Assembly (NCBI RefSeq): GCF_935822925.1
Contig: NZ_CAKXZS010000023.1
Coordinates: 372,001 to 436,000 of the forward strand
Length of the DNA stretch: 64,000 nucleotides
Direction: 5' to 3'
From: Mesorhizobium ventifaucium
Lineage (GTDB): Bacteria > Pseudomonadota > Alphaproteobacteria > Rhizobiales > Rhizobiaceae
Shown here: positions 35,227-43,822 of the stretch, piece by piece
Numbering within the stretch: the stretch's first letter is position 1
Layout of the letters: every line of letters starts with the position of its first letter
The notes under the pieces: generated by a model
Seen by the model: the letters and a program-made list of their open reading frames with translations, nothing else
Told to the model about the DNA's origin: nothing
Databases searched by the model: none
Program-made: the position numbers and the translations under genes

Positions 35227-36240
35227 TTGCGTCGCATCGCTCGGATCTCGCTTGCCATCATCCTTTCGCTAGCCGTCGCAATCCTGACTGCCTGGGCCGG
35301 ACTTGCCATGTGGTATCGCCTGCCTGTGGCTGAGCTTGGACGGGCTCTGGCCGGCGTCCTTTTCATCTTGTTCGGCCTCGCCACTATCATCGCACTCTTC
35401 AGCCGGTTTCGCATCAGGGCGCTTGTGCTGTTTGCAGCTGCGTTTGCTGTGGTTCTGGTTTGGTGGAGCACCATCAGGCCTTTCGATCACGCGGACTGGG
35501 CGCCCGACGTCGCCCGTCAGGTGACCGGAACCCGCGACGGGAACCTGTTGACGCTGACTGATGTGCGCGACTTCGAATGGCGTAGCGCTACTGATTTCAC
35601 CGAACGCTGGACAACGCGGACCTACGACCTCTCCACCGTTCAGACGGTCGACCTCTTCATGTCTTATTGGTCCGGGACCAAAATCGCCCATGTCATCATA
35701 AGCTTCGGCTTTGCAGGAGGTGACTATCTTGCCTGGTCGATTGAGGTGCGGCGCCAGGGAGGCGGCAAGTTTTCACCCATGGCAGACCTGTTCAAGAGCA
35801 ATCCCCTGGTCATTATTGCGGCTGACGAGCGAGACGTCCTCGGCGTCAGGTCAAACGTTCGCGGAGAGGATGTCCAAATCTATCGGCTAAAAGCGTCACC
35901 GGAGGCGGCCCGGGCGCTCTTGCTGGAATACGTCTTGGACGCAAATGCACTTTCCACGACTCCAGAGTTCTACAATTCCATCACGACAAACTGCACGACC
36001 ACGATCGTCAAGATGATGCGAGCGGTCGGTGACGTGGTCCCGCTTGACTGGCGCCTCATCGTTAACGGCTATCTTCCCGAATATGCGTATGCACGGGGTG
36101 CGCTCGATGTCAGCTTGCCAATGTCGGTTTTGAGGGAGGCGGCCCACATTGACGGCCGTGCGCAGAAGTCAGGCCTTTCGCCCGATTTTTCGCGATTGAT
36201 CCGTGTTGGCGTACCGTCTCCCACCCCAAATGCGCAATGA
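35227..36240 (+). CDS. DUF4105 membrane protein
   Basis: A 337-residue protein with three N-terminal membrane helices (ISLAIILSLAVAILTAWAGL, ALAGVLFILFGLATIIALFS, ALVLFAAAFAVVLVWW), then the DUF4105 domain in the periplasm: DVRDFEWRSATDFTERWTTR, HVIISFGFAGGDYLAWSIEV, and TTNCTTTIVKMMRAV near residue 260, which carries the family NCTT motif. The start is TTG 35227 behind AAAAGGGGGAATGA. DUF4105 resembles a hydrolase fold with a candidate Cys. It is the third gene in a row of envelope proteins. Confidence 0.85.
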   Translation: MRRIARISLAIILSLAVAILTAWAGLAMWYRLPVAELGRALAGVLFILFGLATIIALFSRFRIRALVLFAAAFAVVLVWWSTIRPFDHADWAPDVARQVTGTRDGNLLTLTDVRDFEWRSATDFTERWTTRTYDLSTVQTVDLFMSYWSGTKIAHVIISFGFAGGDYLAWSIEVRRQGGGKFSPMADLFKSNPLVIIAADERDVLGVRSNVRGEDVQIYRLKASPEAARALLLEYVLDANALSTTPEFYNSITTNCTTTIVKMMRAVGDVVPLDWRLIVNGYLPEYAYARGALDVSLPMSVLREAAHIDGRAQKSGLSPDFSRLIRVGVPSPTPNAQ

Positions 36241-36797
36241 TCTGTACCATCTCGGCAACGCGTATGCATCGGAACGCAGCAACGATACATCGACTTCCAG
36301 GGCTCATCCGAGCGAATGATTAAAATGGGTCGGTGCTGACAACCGGTTCTGATCCATCCGGCGGTCCAAATGATGTCGCTAACGAACCGCTCGTTGACAC
36401 TGTGGGCCTGCGAACGACTATCACGCCCATTGCCCTTTGGTCGGATGCCGTATGTCGGACCCATTGCAGACCCTTGCGGAAGCAAGTCCACGAGCACATG
36501 GGCAACAGGTTGGTATCCAGAATGACAGGACCGGCCGCCCTTTGCCGATCCTTGACTTGATGCTGGTGTGCTCGCCGGCCGACTACTTCACGAGCGATTT
36601 CGCTCGGCTGCCTTGGGTGCGTCCATCGCTCTTGCGAAAAGCATGTACATAACTGAGCTCGGCCAGGACCTGAGCCGCACGCTCGGCCAACCGCTCTGGC
36701 GGCCGGTGTGCCGGGATAATCCGATTCTATGCCGCGCACCCGTGACATCCGAAGTTGAATGCGAAAAAACGCCGACTCCGCTTCCGCTCTGGCGGGG
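36241..36797. other. Gene-free stretch with a short dispersed repeat
   Basis: No intact gene. 36408-36450 (CTGCGAACGACTATCACG...CCATTGCCCTTTGGTCGG) is repeated with one small insertion at 45324-45372 on the same strand. Otherwise only overlapping open frames. Confidence 0.5.
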
Positions 36798-37511
36798 CTA
36801 AATAGGCGAAGCTCCGTTCAGCACACCAACGAGGGCCTTCCCGTCCGTGTAATACGGATCGCCGCCGCCGTTGCGGCCGTCCTTGGTGGCGCCGATTCCA
36901 GGGATCTCGTAACTGGAGGAAAGCTGTCCGGCTGCCGTCAGGTCGCTGATGACCAGATCGCGTTCCGCGTCGACATCGGGGCCTATGTGGTGGGTGATTT
37001 GGCCCGTGTCATGGCTAAGTCCGACGCCGCGATCGAAACTGGCCGAACCCAGCCAAAGCGGACGGCCATCGCTGCCCAATTTCTTGGTCAGCCAGAAACG
37101 GACATGATTGCGCTGGTCCGCGCTGTCTCCGACGGGTTTTTCGAAAGCCAGGTCTTGCTTCCGCCCCTCAAAAAGCAAGGCGCTGACAGGAGCATCCAGA
37201 TCGGGTCGGTGGAGCACGACGCTGAGACCGATATCGATGGAAGAACGGAGCGTGATGGGGTCGGCAGGGTCCCAGTCGGCTGCCACGAATGCGCGAATGA
37301 CCTCTTCCTTTGTTCCGACGAGCCCGACGTTGATCGGATCACCCGGTATATCTTGCTCCGTATGCGTGAGCATGCCGCCAAAGTCCGACACGCGTGAGGC
37401 ATCTCGAAACATCCAGATTTCCGGCACGACGAAATAGGCGATGAGCAAATAGACGATCGCCACACCAAGTACAACGGTGCTGGCAGTCCGTATTTTGGTT
37501 CGACGCCGCAT
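36798..37511 (-). CDS. LssY C-terminal-domain protein
   Basis: A ~237-residue protein with one N-terminal membrane helix (TASTVVLGVAIVYLLIAYFVV) and an LssY_C domain: INVGLVGTKEEVIRAFVAAD, EGRKQDLAFEKPVG, RNHVRFWLTKKLGSDGRPLW, LGSASFDRGVGLSHDTGQIT and HHIGPDVDAERDLV. LssY_C is found alone and fused to PAP2/DedA proteins in envelope lipid-related loci; its role is undefined. ATG 37511 is chosen, but TTG 37517 has the better-spaced GAGG. It is transcribed towards the DUF4105 group. Confidence 0.82.
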   Translation of the reverse strand: MRRRTKIRTASTVVLGVAIVYLLIAYFVVPEIWMFRDASRVSDFGGMLTHTEQDIPGDPINVGLVGTKEEVIRAFVAADWDPADPITLRSSIDIGLSVVLHRPDLDAPVSALLFEGRKQDLAFEKPVGDSADQRNHVRFWLTKKLGSDGRPLWLGSASFDRGVGLSHDTGQITHHIGPDVDAERDLVISDLTAAGQLSSSYEIPGIGATKDGRNGGGDPYYTDGKALVGVLNGASPI

Positions 37512-37737
37512 GGGCAATTCTATCCTCTATACGATGCGCAACGGTCTTCGATCAGCTCAATCGCAGGCGGGTAAGGAAAGTGACCGCAAGCCGCACGAGG
37601 AGGTGTTTGTGTCGCCCGCAGCGAGATCTGAGGTCGCCAGCAGAAGGTCCCGTCTGGTGGTCATTTTGCAATCCTTTGCCTGCAATTCCAGCGAGGGCTT
37701 GCTCCCTCTGTAAATCTTAGCGGATTAATTGACGGGG

Positions 37738-37772
37738 CGGAACGTAACTAACGGTATTCTACTCGGAGAATT
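37738..37772 (-). repeat. ~34-bp recurring element, copy a
   Basis: Reads (minus strand) AATTCTCCGAGTAGAATACC then GTTAGTTACGTTCCG. It belongs to a dispersed family also at 41500, 43429, 45189, 48477 and 53193, with weaker copies at 32238 and 42789. It lies in a ~385-bp gap with no other feature recognised. Confidence 0.65.
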
Positions 37773-37897
37773 GAGTGCGTAGGCCCCACGAAGTCACAAA
37801 TTGACGCCTCTCCGAGAGCCATGGAGGTGTCGCGGAGAAGCCACTTGCCTCGCTCAGCTGGTCTGATCGACAATGATCGAGCTGGCACGTGTCCGCT

Positions 37898-38491
37898 TTA
37901 GAAAGAGCGCGAGTATCCGAGAGCGAAGCCGACGGTGTCGGGGTGCCAATCCTTCCAATTGTATTGAATCCTGCTCGAAATCGAATTGTGATTATCCACC
38001 TTAAAGGTAACGCCGGTCGCAAGCTGCGGCGTCAAATAGTCGTCGCTGGATTCGAACGCATCACGGTATCGAAAGGCAACCGCATTCCAGGTTACTTTCT
38101 CACTGAGCTTCAGGTCCGCTGCTGCGCGGAGCACGTAGTAGGCAATGTCACTGCCGTCGCCGGATACCTGCAAACGATCGCCAATTCCCGCGCTGCCGAT
38201 CACGGAGAGGGTGTCGTTGAAGCGAAGACGGTAGCCTATCGTGACTTCGAGGTTGGCAGTTGCAGAGTCGCTAAAGGCCTTATTGGAATATTGGGCCGAG
38301 GCACCCAAAATGACGCCGGTATCGAAGGCGTGTGAGGCACTGACTTCAAATTGGGTGCTCTCCGGTTCGCCCAGGTCTTGCTGTTCGCGATCAGACGTAA
38401 CTGATACACCGATGGAATTGCTGTCGGCCATCGCGTCAGAAGTCACAGCCACCATCGCCAGGACGATCAAAAGCCGAACTATATGGGTCAT
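37898..38491 (-). CDS. Outer-membrane beta-barrel-like exported protein
   Basis: A 197-residue protein with signal peptide MTHIVRLLIVLAMVAVTSDAMA and barrel-like strands (TQFEVSASHAFDTGVILGAS, LEVTIGYRLRFNDTLSVIGS, YYVLRAAADLKLSEKVTWNA, QLATGVTFKVDNHNSI, GFALGYSRSF). The last residue is Phe, typical of outer-membrane barrels. ATG 38491 starts the signal peptide; the frame is open 16 codons further. No specific family recognised. Confidence 0.75.
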   Translation of the reverse strand: MTHIVRLLIVLAMVAVTSDAMADSNSIGVSVTSDREQQDLGEPESTQFEVSASHAFDTGVILGASAQYSNKAFSDSATANLEVTIGYRLRFNDTLSVIGSAGIGDRLQVSGDGSDIAYYVLRAAADLKLSEKVTWNAVAFRYRDAFESSDDYLTPQLATGVTFKVDNHNSISSRIQYNWKDWHPDTVGFALGYSRSF

Positions 38492-38636
38492 CGACACCGC
38501 GTCTGCTCGGGGTGCGCTCCTCACTGAAAATCTTAGCATACTACGTCCCCTTACGCCTGCCGAACATTGATCCGTTCAGTGGTGGAACCCGTTTGTCGTC
38601 TCGGGAAGGGAGACAATGCCGCACACGGACCTGTAG

Positions 38637-39140
38637 TCATGGTTCTGGGTCAGTCCCTTCAGGAGGCCCGCGATCCCTCAGGTCCTTGGCCCGCACTTTG
38701 TCGAGTTCGCCGAACTCGGTCATGATGCTTACCAGGACGCTCCCCGTCCAACCGAATGTGAACAACCCCGACATCGCTATGATCGGTCCGACCAAACGCC
38801 ATCGATCAGGCAAACTAATGCTGCCCTCGCCGAGCGTCGTATAGCTCTCCAGGACGTAGTAGTAGCTGTCACGCATTGACGGGATTAATCCGGCCAAAAA
38901 TATAGGGATGGCCCAGAGGAGCGTTTCGGCGAAATGCAAGGCTGCCAGAGACCCTATCGTGACGGCGAGCAACAGGTTGAGGCGCCAATATGCCGTGGTG
39001 TCATTCACCTGAACCCAAGACTCGCTGAAGCGCTGATTGATTGTCCGAATTCCCGCGCCGTGGACGAAAATAATGACAATCATTATCAACGTGCCGAAAA
39101 CAATTTCCAAAACCGGCTTGGGAACTGCCCCTTCGTCCAT
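38637..39140 (-). CDS. Two-TM ion-channel-like protein
   Basis: A 167-residue membrane protein. Helices include IVFGTLIMIVIIFVHGAGI, LLLAVTIGSLAALHFAETLL and IIAMSGLFTFGWTGSVLVSI. Between the last two is YYYVLESYTTLGEGSI, in the place and pattern of a potassium-channel pore loop, but with TTLGEG instead of TVGYG. The C-terminal tail is cytoplasmic and charged. ATG 39140 is used; the preceding codon is TTG. Ion selectivity cannot be predicted. Confidence 0.75.
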   Translation of the reverse strand: MDEGAVPKPVLEIVFGTLIMIVIIFVHGAGIRTINQRFSESWVQVNDTTAYWRLNLLLAVTIGSLAALHFAETLLWAIPIFLAGLIPSMRDSYYYVLESYTTLGEGSISLPDRWRLVGPIIAMSGLFTFGWTGSVLVSIMTEFGELDKVRAKDLRDRGPPEGTDPEP

Positions 39141-39474
39141 CAAGTTGTCTTTCTAGCCTAATGAATGCGAGTCCGATTGCTTGAAGGAAGCACTCTCGTG
39201 GGGATTTGGCCGTAGTTGCCAGTGCGGCCAGCACAATCGGGAGTACGAGCCGGCCGCATCAAGCTCCGCCTCCTGTCTGCGATTGGAGTTTGGTTCGGTC
39301 TGAATTAGAGGGCGCCATCACCTGGGCCTTTGCGTGTGTCGAACCAGAAACTTGCATTCTCCGTCATACGATGAATCCGGCAACCCGCGCGACGAACCAG
39401 ACGGATGCCATCGCGTCGGTGTCGCGCGCCGGATCGGCTGCATCGGATTGCTTGACGGCCGCGCTCGCCCGCCC

Positions 39475-40242
39475 TCAATAGCACGGCGGATACGGGTAAT
39501 ATCCGCAGGCAGCACTGTAGGGATTGTAGTAAGGAGCCGCCGCAGCCGCGCCAATGGCGGCACCGGCAGCCACGCCCGCCGCAACGCGTGCGCCACCATA
39601 CCAGGCCCCGTTATAAACCGGAGCATGCCAGTAGCCGCCCCCGCCATAGCCGCCGCCGTGGAAGCCGCCGACATGGGCGAAGGTGGCGTCACCCACATGC
39701 GCGTAGCTGCCGTGGAAGCCGCCGCCGTGGAAGCCGCCCCCAAAGTTATCGATGAAAACCGCCGCCGGCCCAGTGGCGCCATCCAGATTTCCTTCCAGGA
39801 CAGCAACATCGAACGTCAGCGTCGTTCCCTCCAGCTTCGGAGTTTTCAGGGTCACGACCACGTCGCTTATATCGGATCCATCGCCGCCGAGCATCGAGAC
39901 TGTCGCATTCGGGGGGTCGATGGCAAAGTTGTCCTTGCCTTCATCCCACTGCATGATGAATTGCTCGGTGGTGACATGCCCTGCGGCCCGCACCGGTCGG
40001 TCGGCGAATACAATTGCGTTCTTGGATACGCCTGTCAGGACCAGTTTGCCGCCCTCCAGCTTGGCGCCTTGCGAGTTGACGACGGCGAGCGATGGCACCG
40101 GACCGGTCTGAGTAGCCGCGCCGATGGTCTTCTCCAGCGGGATATGCGGCTTCTTGGTTGTATCCTGGGCGACGGCTCCGGTGGTTGCCAACCCCAGGCC
40201 TCCGACAAAGAGCATCAGACGTGTGGCGTGATTGAATATCAT
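39475..40242 (-). CDS. Exported protein with Gly/His-rich tail (paralogue 1)
   Basis: A 255-residue secreted protein: signal peptide MIFNHATRLMLFVGGLGLAT to VAQ, then a conserved beta-rich core (VPSLAVVNSQGAKLEGGKLV, NAIVFADRPVRAAGHVTTEQ, FIMQWDEGKDNFAIDPPNAT), then GGGFHGGGFHGSYAHVGDAT-type repeats, an Ala/Gly helix and a Tyr/Pro/Cys tail (GYYPYPPCY). A second intact copy lies at 58065-58817, about three-quarters identical by eye. GAGGAGATTTGCC precedes the ATG. It heads a group with OmpA and Cys-rich genes. Metal or surface binding is a guess from the His/Gly/Cys tail. Confidence 0.82.
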   Translation of the reverse strand: MIFNHATRLMLFVGGLGLATTGAVAQDTTKKPHIPLEKTIGAATQTGPVPSLAVVNSQGAKLEGGKLVLTGVSKNAIVFADRPVRAAGHVTTEQFIMQWDEGKDNFAIDPPNATVSMLGGDGSDISDVVVTLKTPKLEGTTLTFDVAVLEGNLDGATGPAAVFIDNFGGGFHGGGFHGSYAHVGDATFAHVGGFHGGGYGGGGYWHAPVYNGAWYGGARVAAGVAAGAAIGAAAAAPYYNPYSAACGYYPYPPCY

Positions 40243-40356
40243 GGCAAATCTCCTCAGATGTTAGCCGCCTTCGGCGGACCTGATGTCACTACACTGGACG
40301 CCAACGGCCAGTATGAACGAGAGTAGCTGCACAGCACCTCCCGATCCCCCGCGAAG

Positions 40357-40929
40357 CTACTTGACCAACCCAATATTGAGCAACTGAACCCGACGGTTAT
40401 CGGCTGCCTTCGGATTGGCCGCATCGACCGGCATCTCTGATCCCGCTCCAATCGCGAAAAGGCGATTCGGTGCCACCGAAAAGGTCGTGCTCAGAGCCTC
40501 CGCTATGGCTTCGGCGCGGCGCGCGCTGAGTTTGAGATTGTGTTTGGCATCGCCGGTAGCATTGGTATGCCCCACGACAAGAAATTTGTAGCGGAGCAGC
40601 AGCGGATGGTGGAGCGCGTCGGCGATCAAGCCAAGCGTCCTATAGGACCCGGGTTCGATTGCGACGGAGTTATTCTCGAAGTTGATCTCGACAAAGAACT
40701 GCGGGAGGGTCGCCAGTTGGCTCCAGTGAGGCAGGCCGGCAACCCCCTTGCCCGGGTTGGAAGCCACTTCCTGCACAAGCATCGCCACGTCGATGGCTGA
40801 TGCCGCTTCGGCGACCTGTCCTAAGGTGTTGACGAGTTGATGTTCACTCAACTGCTGAGACCCCGCGTTGCCGGCAGCGGCCAGAAGAACGGTCAGCGCC
40901 AAGGTATTGCGAAATCGGCGAATAGACAT
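40357..40929 (-). CDS. OmpA-family (peptidoglycan-associated) protein
   Basis: A 190-residue periplasmic protein: signal peptide MSIRRFRNTLALTVLLAAAG, an ~80-residue helical linker, then an OmpA C-terminal domain (VEINFENNSVAIEPGSYRTL, YKFLVVGHTNATGDAKHNLK, LSARRAEAIAEAL, FAIGAGSEMPVDAANPKAAD, NRRVQLLNIG). The domain binds peptidoglycan. CAGGAGAACCGAAA precedes the ATG at 40929. It sits 27 bp behind the Cys-rich gene and is probably co-transcribed with it. Confidence 0.9.
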   Translation of the reverse strand: MSIRRFRNTLALTVLLAAAGNAGSQQLSEHQLVNTLGQVAEAASAIDVAMLVQEVASNPGKGVAGLPHWSQLATLPQFFVEINFENNSVAIEPGSYRTLGLIADALHHPLLLRYKFLVVGHTNATGDAKHNLKLSARRAEAIAEALSTTFSVAPNRLFAIGAGSEMPVDAANPKAADNRRVQLLNIGLVK

Positions 40930-40956
40930 TTTCGGTTCTCCTGGTCTCAACACGGG

Positions 40957-41385
40957 TCACCGCCATCCGGCATCGGTGATGGCCTGACTGCATTTCGCGC
41001 CGACGATACGCGTCGCCTTCAAGAGGCATCCAAGAATGTGCGCCTTACCCGGGACCACGCCTCTGCACGCCCGGGCCGCATCACGCGCACAGATCTTGTC
41101 GACGCTTGCCTGCGCCGCCAGTCGTAGCTGGATCGAGGCGATCACGCCGGCCATGGTCGAGGTGCAGGCCGGTGAGACCTTCGCCTGATGTTGCTCAAGG
41201 CAGTTCTTGATTCGCCCGTTGCCGAGATTGAGGCCTTTGCAGAATTTCTTCACGTCGGCGCCGCACTCCTTGGCAAGCAATGTTGCGGCGTCGGCATAGC
41301 TGATGGTTTGCGTCTGGCCGACCCCGGTTTGGGCAAGAACGGCAATCAGGACCGTTCCGCTAAGAACGCTCAGTCTCTTGGCCAT
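40957..41385 (-). CDS. Exported cysteine-rich-repeat protein
   Basis: A 142-residue secreted protein: signal peptide MAKRLSVLSGTVLIAVLAQT, then two Cys-rich repeats (AKECGADVKKFCKGLNLGNG, IKNCLEQHQAKVSPACTSTM; DKICARDAARACRGVVPGKA, ILGCLLKATRIVGAKC). The Cys spacing resembles the cysteine-rich (GLG1-like) repeat of Golgi-type and bacterial periplasmic proteins. A decayed paralogue lies at 57846-58038 next to the second Gly/His-rich gene. Role unknown; probably disulfide-bonded. Confidence 0.82.
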   Translation of the reverse strand: MAKRLSVLSGTVLIAVLAQTGVGQTQTISYADAATLLAKECGADVKKFCKGLNLGNGRIKNCLEQHQAKVSPACTSTMAGVIASIQLRLAAQASVDKICARDAARACRGVVPGKAHILGCLLKATRIVGAKCSQAITDAGWR

Positions 41386-41499
41386 GCGTCACTCCCATCT
41401 CTGGTTGCTGTCGTTCAAAAATTTCGCCTAGCCGCAGATATCAGCTCACGGCGTCGGTTGGCGCATTCCCAATGAACGTTGGCCCATTGCTTGACCCGA

Positions 41500-41534
41500 C
41501 GGAACGTAACTAACTGTATGCTACGGGCAGAATT
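41500..41534 (-). repeat. ~34-bp recurring element, copy b
   Basis: Minus-strand AATTCTGCCCGTAGCATACA then GTTAGTTACGTTCCG. It provides the last codons and the stop of the truncated gene that follows (41510-42112). Confidence 0.7.
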
Positions 41535-42112
41535 GCAGTCGTTCCGCGCGGGCAAGGCGGGCGCACGCCGCTGTCGCCGGCGAACGACCAGATATGGTTC
41601 GCCGATGCGCCAATCGTCCATCCGTGGCTCTGCTTCAGCACGACGGCGGTCGGGCCTGCGGCCCATTTGCCGCCGTGCCGGTCGTCGGTCGCGGTAGGAA
41701 CCAGAAACACCGGGCCGACGCCCCAGACGATGCCGGACCCGGTCGGTTGGGACGGCGAGATGAACAGGCTCTGGGTTATGTCGCCGAGGCCGAATCGCTC
41801 GCCCGACGGGCCGGCTATGTCGTTCTGCCAGATCACCGGCACGATCGTGCGCGAGATCATACTCCAGTTAGCATTCAGCGAGACGGGGATGACCGGCTGG
41901 ATGTTGACGTAGGCCTTCTCGCCGTCGTTCGGGCCATAGCCGCTGTCATAGTTGAACTGAAACGGCACGCTGATCAGCGAGGCGATCGGGTTCGACAGCT
42001 TCTTGACGAGTTCCTGCGTGTCGTCCTGGGCAGACGCCGCGCCGCTGAACAACAACGCCGGAAAGAACAAGGCAGTAACTTGCAGAACCCGAGTGGCAGA
42101 TCGAATATCCAT
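41510..42112 (-). CDS. Outer-membrane transporter-like protein, C-terminally truncated
   Basis: A 200-residue exported protein resembling the bacterial 'neuromedin U'-annotated barrel proteins: signal peptide MDIRSATRVLQVTALFFPAL to ASA, then QELVKKLSNPIASLISVPFQ, KAYVNIQPVIPVSLNANWSM, RFGLGDITQSLFISPSQPTG, GIVWGVGPVFLVPTATD and QSHGWTIGASANHIWSFAGD. Family members continue for roughly 80-100 more residues; here the sequence switches after SFAGDS to unrelated residues ending in ILPVAYS, which lie in the ~34-bp element. It therefore looks truncated by recombination at that element and may no longer fold. Confidence 0.7.
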   Translation of the reverse strand: MDIRSATRVLQVTALFFPALLFSGAASAQDDTQELVKKLSNPIASLISVPFQFNYDSGYGPNDGEKAYVNIQPVIPVSLNANWSMISRTIVPVIWQNDIAGPSGERFGLGDITQSLFISPSQPTGSGIVWGVGPVFLVPTATDDRHGGKWAAGPTAVVLKQSHGWTIGASANHIWSFAGDSGVRPPCPRGTTAILPVAYS

Positions 42113-42756
42113 TGCCCCTCCATATCGGTGGGAAATAATGTCGGGTGTCACCGAACGCCCGGTGCTTGCCATGCTCGCAGATATTAAATTCAACTGCTGG
42201 ACCGGGGCTCCGCCGCCCTGAGTGCTAGCCAACCGTTGCTGGCGTAGAGTAGGGCAGCCCATACTCCACAGGGCAAGTAGCGGGTGTGTAACTTACGTGG
42301 GCAACTGTAGTCCGAACGGCAGCAATCGTCCTCTCAGGAGGATGCAACCTGACCATGTAAGGTCGGCAACGGGTGCATAGGGTTGAAAATTGGCGCTGCC
42401 CTTCACAGGGGAAGACCAATGGGGCCTCATGATGCTTCTGGAAAGGGCCGGCGATACGTTTCCTATAAGATCACTTGTGCCATGCGGTTTTTACCATTGC
42501 GGCGACGCCAGGCGAACGGAGAAGAGCCTGCATATGCTCTGCCAGATCGTGCTCACCGCGCGCCTCCGATCTTCAGAAGATATCGGGCCTTGGCCCGGCG
42601 ATCACCTTCCCTGACCGCAGGATAGCGCATACAGCCAGCAGCGCCATTTCCTCAGTCCGGCTGGCTCTGTCGTGGTCGCGGTTACTGCCGTCCATTTCGT
42701 GGATTGCCCTTGCCGAACGCCGTGTACCCTGCCTTGTGCGCCTTTTATGGGCGTTC
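42113..42756. other. Gene-free stretch
   Basis: Open frames exist (for example 42390-42614) but have no ribosome site or recognisable motif. GTAACTTACGTGGG near 42291 resembles part of the repeated segment. Nothing else supported. Confidence 0.5.
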
Positions 42757-42850
42757 ATGCCGACCGCGCTCGCTGCGGGATGTTCAGCAAATACCCCGTC
42801 ACCCACGTAACTTACATTCCGCTACCGCCTCCATACGATTAGGCTACTGC
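42757..42850 (+). repeat. Repeated segment, copy 2 (first copy at 32207-32300)
   Basis: CACCCACGTAACTTACATTC and CGCCTCCATACGATTAGG match copy 1 in order and spacing. A short fragment of the gene that follows copy 1 (RRRAVSAAVRQF) is present just downstream. Confidence 0.75.
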
Positions 42851-42978
42851 CTGGGATAGACGAAGAGCGGTCTCGGCTGCAGTGCGCCAGTTTAGGCTTT
42901 CGCCGCCTTTTGAAACAGTTTGGGGGCAGGGAGCAGCGGCGCTTCGGAAACTGCGTGCCGCGTGCCAAGGAGAGCGCA

Positions 42979-43275
42979 ATGAATAGCCGTCCAAGATCGT
43001 TGTGGATTCGATCCCTCGCCACACGCGTTCTCTTATCGGTTGGTCTCGGAGGTTCTATTGCGACCGCCACAGCCCAAGACCAGAGCGCTGACGTAAGGAT
43101 CGTTGGCGACCAGGTGCGAAGCCAGGGCTTTCCTTGCGACAATCCAAGCTCGGCTGAGCGTATCGAAGCGGAATCAGCCCCCAATCACACTGTCTACCTG
43201 CTCAAGTGCGAGGGCGTAACCTACCGGGTGGTTCTGATTCCAGATCAAGCAGCTCAAGTGACCGAAGCTAAGTAA
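42979..43275 (+). CDS. Small exported hypothetical protein
   Basis: A 98-residue protein with signal peptide (SLATRVLLSVGLGGSIATATAQ) and a short mature domain: ADVRIVGDQVRSQGFPCDNP, SAERIEAESAPNHTVYLLKC and TYRVVLIPDQAAQVT. Two cysteines probably form a disulfide. AAGGAGAG precedes ATG 42979. No family name recognised. Confidence 0.72.
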   Translation: MNSRPRSLWIRSLATRVLLSVGLGGSIATATAQDQSADVRIVGDQVRSQGFPCDNPSSAERIEAESAPNHTVYLLKCEGVTYRVVLIPDQAAQVTEAK

Positions 43276-43428
43276 ACCCGCCCCTAGCGGCGCGCTCCTG
43301 CATGGATCGGTGCTTGACCGGATCGTAGTCCCTACAAGATCGTACACGCCTTGCAGATTGAGGCCTCGAAGATCTCACGGACACTGAGCTGACTGCCATC
43401 AAGGCTGACTGTCTTGGTCCCGCCTGCA

Positions 43429-43461
43429 ATTCCACCTGTAGGATACAGTTAGTTACGTTCC
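43429..43461 (+). repeat. ~34-bp recurring element, copy c
   Basis: ATTCCACCTGTAGGATACAG then TTAGTTACGTTCC. It lies between two small exported-protein genes; no gene ends in it. Confidence 0.65.
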
Positions 43462-43546
43462 CTAAAGCAAAGCAATCGGCCAAGGTGACGCGTTCCTGCA
43501 TGGATCGCTGCTTGGACGAATTTAAAAGCAACCAGGAGAAATGATC

Positions 43547-43822
43547 ATGAACCTCAACATGCTTTGCACGGGCGCGATGACGCTTTCGATGATGACCGGC
43601 GCCGCACTTGCCGAGCACGGCGGCGCCCTCGACGAGCCGACGACAATGGCGCCCTTCTACACCGCTGCCGATATGAAGACCTTAAAATCGGAAGCCGACT
43701 TCAAGGACGCTTGGACGGGGTTGAAAGACGAGGATCGCGCCAAGATAACGCAGGAATGCGGCGACATAGCCACTGATGACCAGAACCATGGCGCCTTCTG
43801 CACGATGGTTGGCCACCAGTAA
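43547..43822 (+). CDS. Small exported hypothetical protein
   Basis: A 91-residue protein: signal peptide MNLNMLCTGAMTLSMMTGAA, then acidic helical sequence (FYTAADMKTLKSEADFKDAW, TGLKDEDRAKITQECGDIAT, NHGAFCTMVG). ATG 43547 is favoured because AGGAG is eight bases upstream; ATG 43541 is too close. Two Cys probably pair. Function unknown. Confidence 0.7.
   Translation: MNLNMLCTGAMTLSMMTGAALAEHGGALDEPTTMAPFYTAADMKTLKSEADFKDAWTGLKDEDRAKITQECGDIATDDQNHGAFCTMVGHQ

Noticed and set aside
39334..40326. 330-codon plus-strand frame opposite the Gly/His-rich gene
   Set aside because: Antisense to a gene with a clear signal peptide, RBS and intact paralogue.
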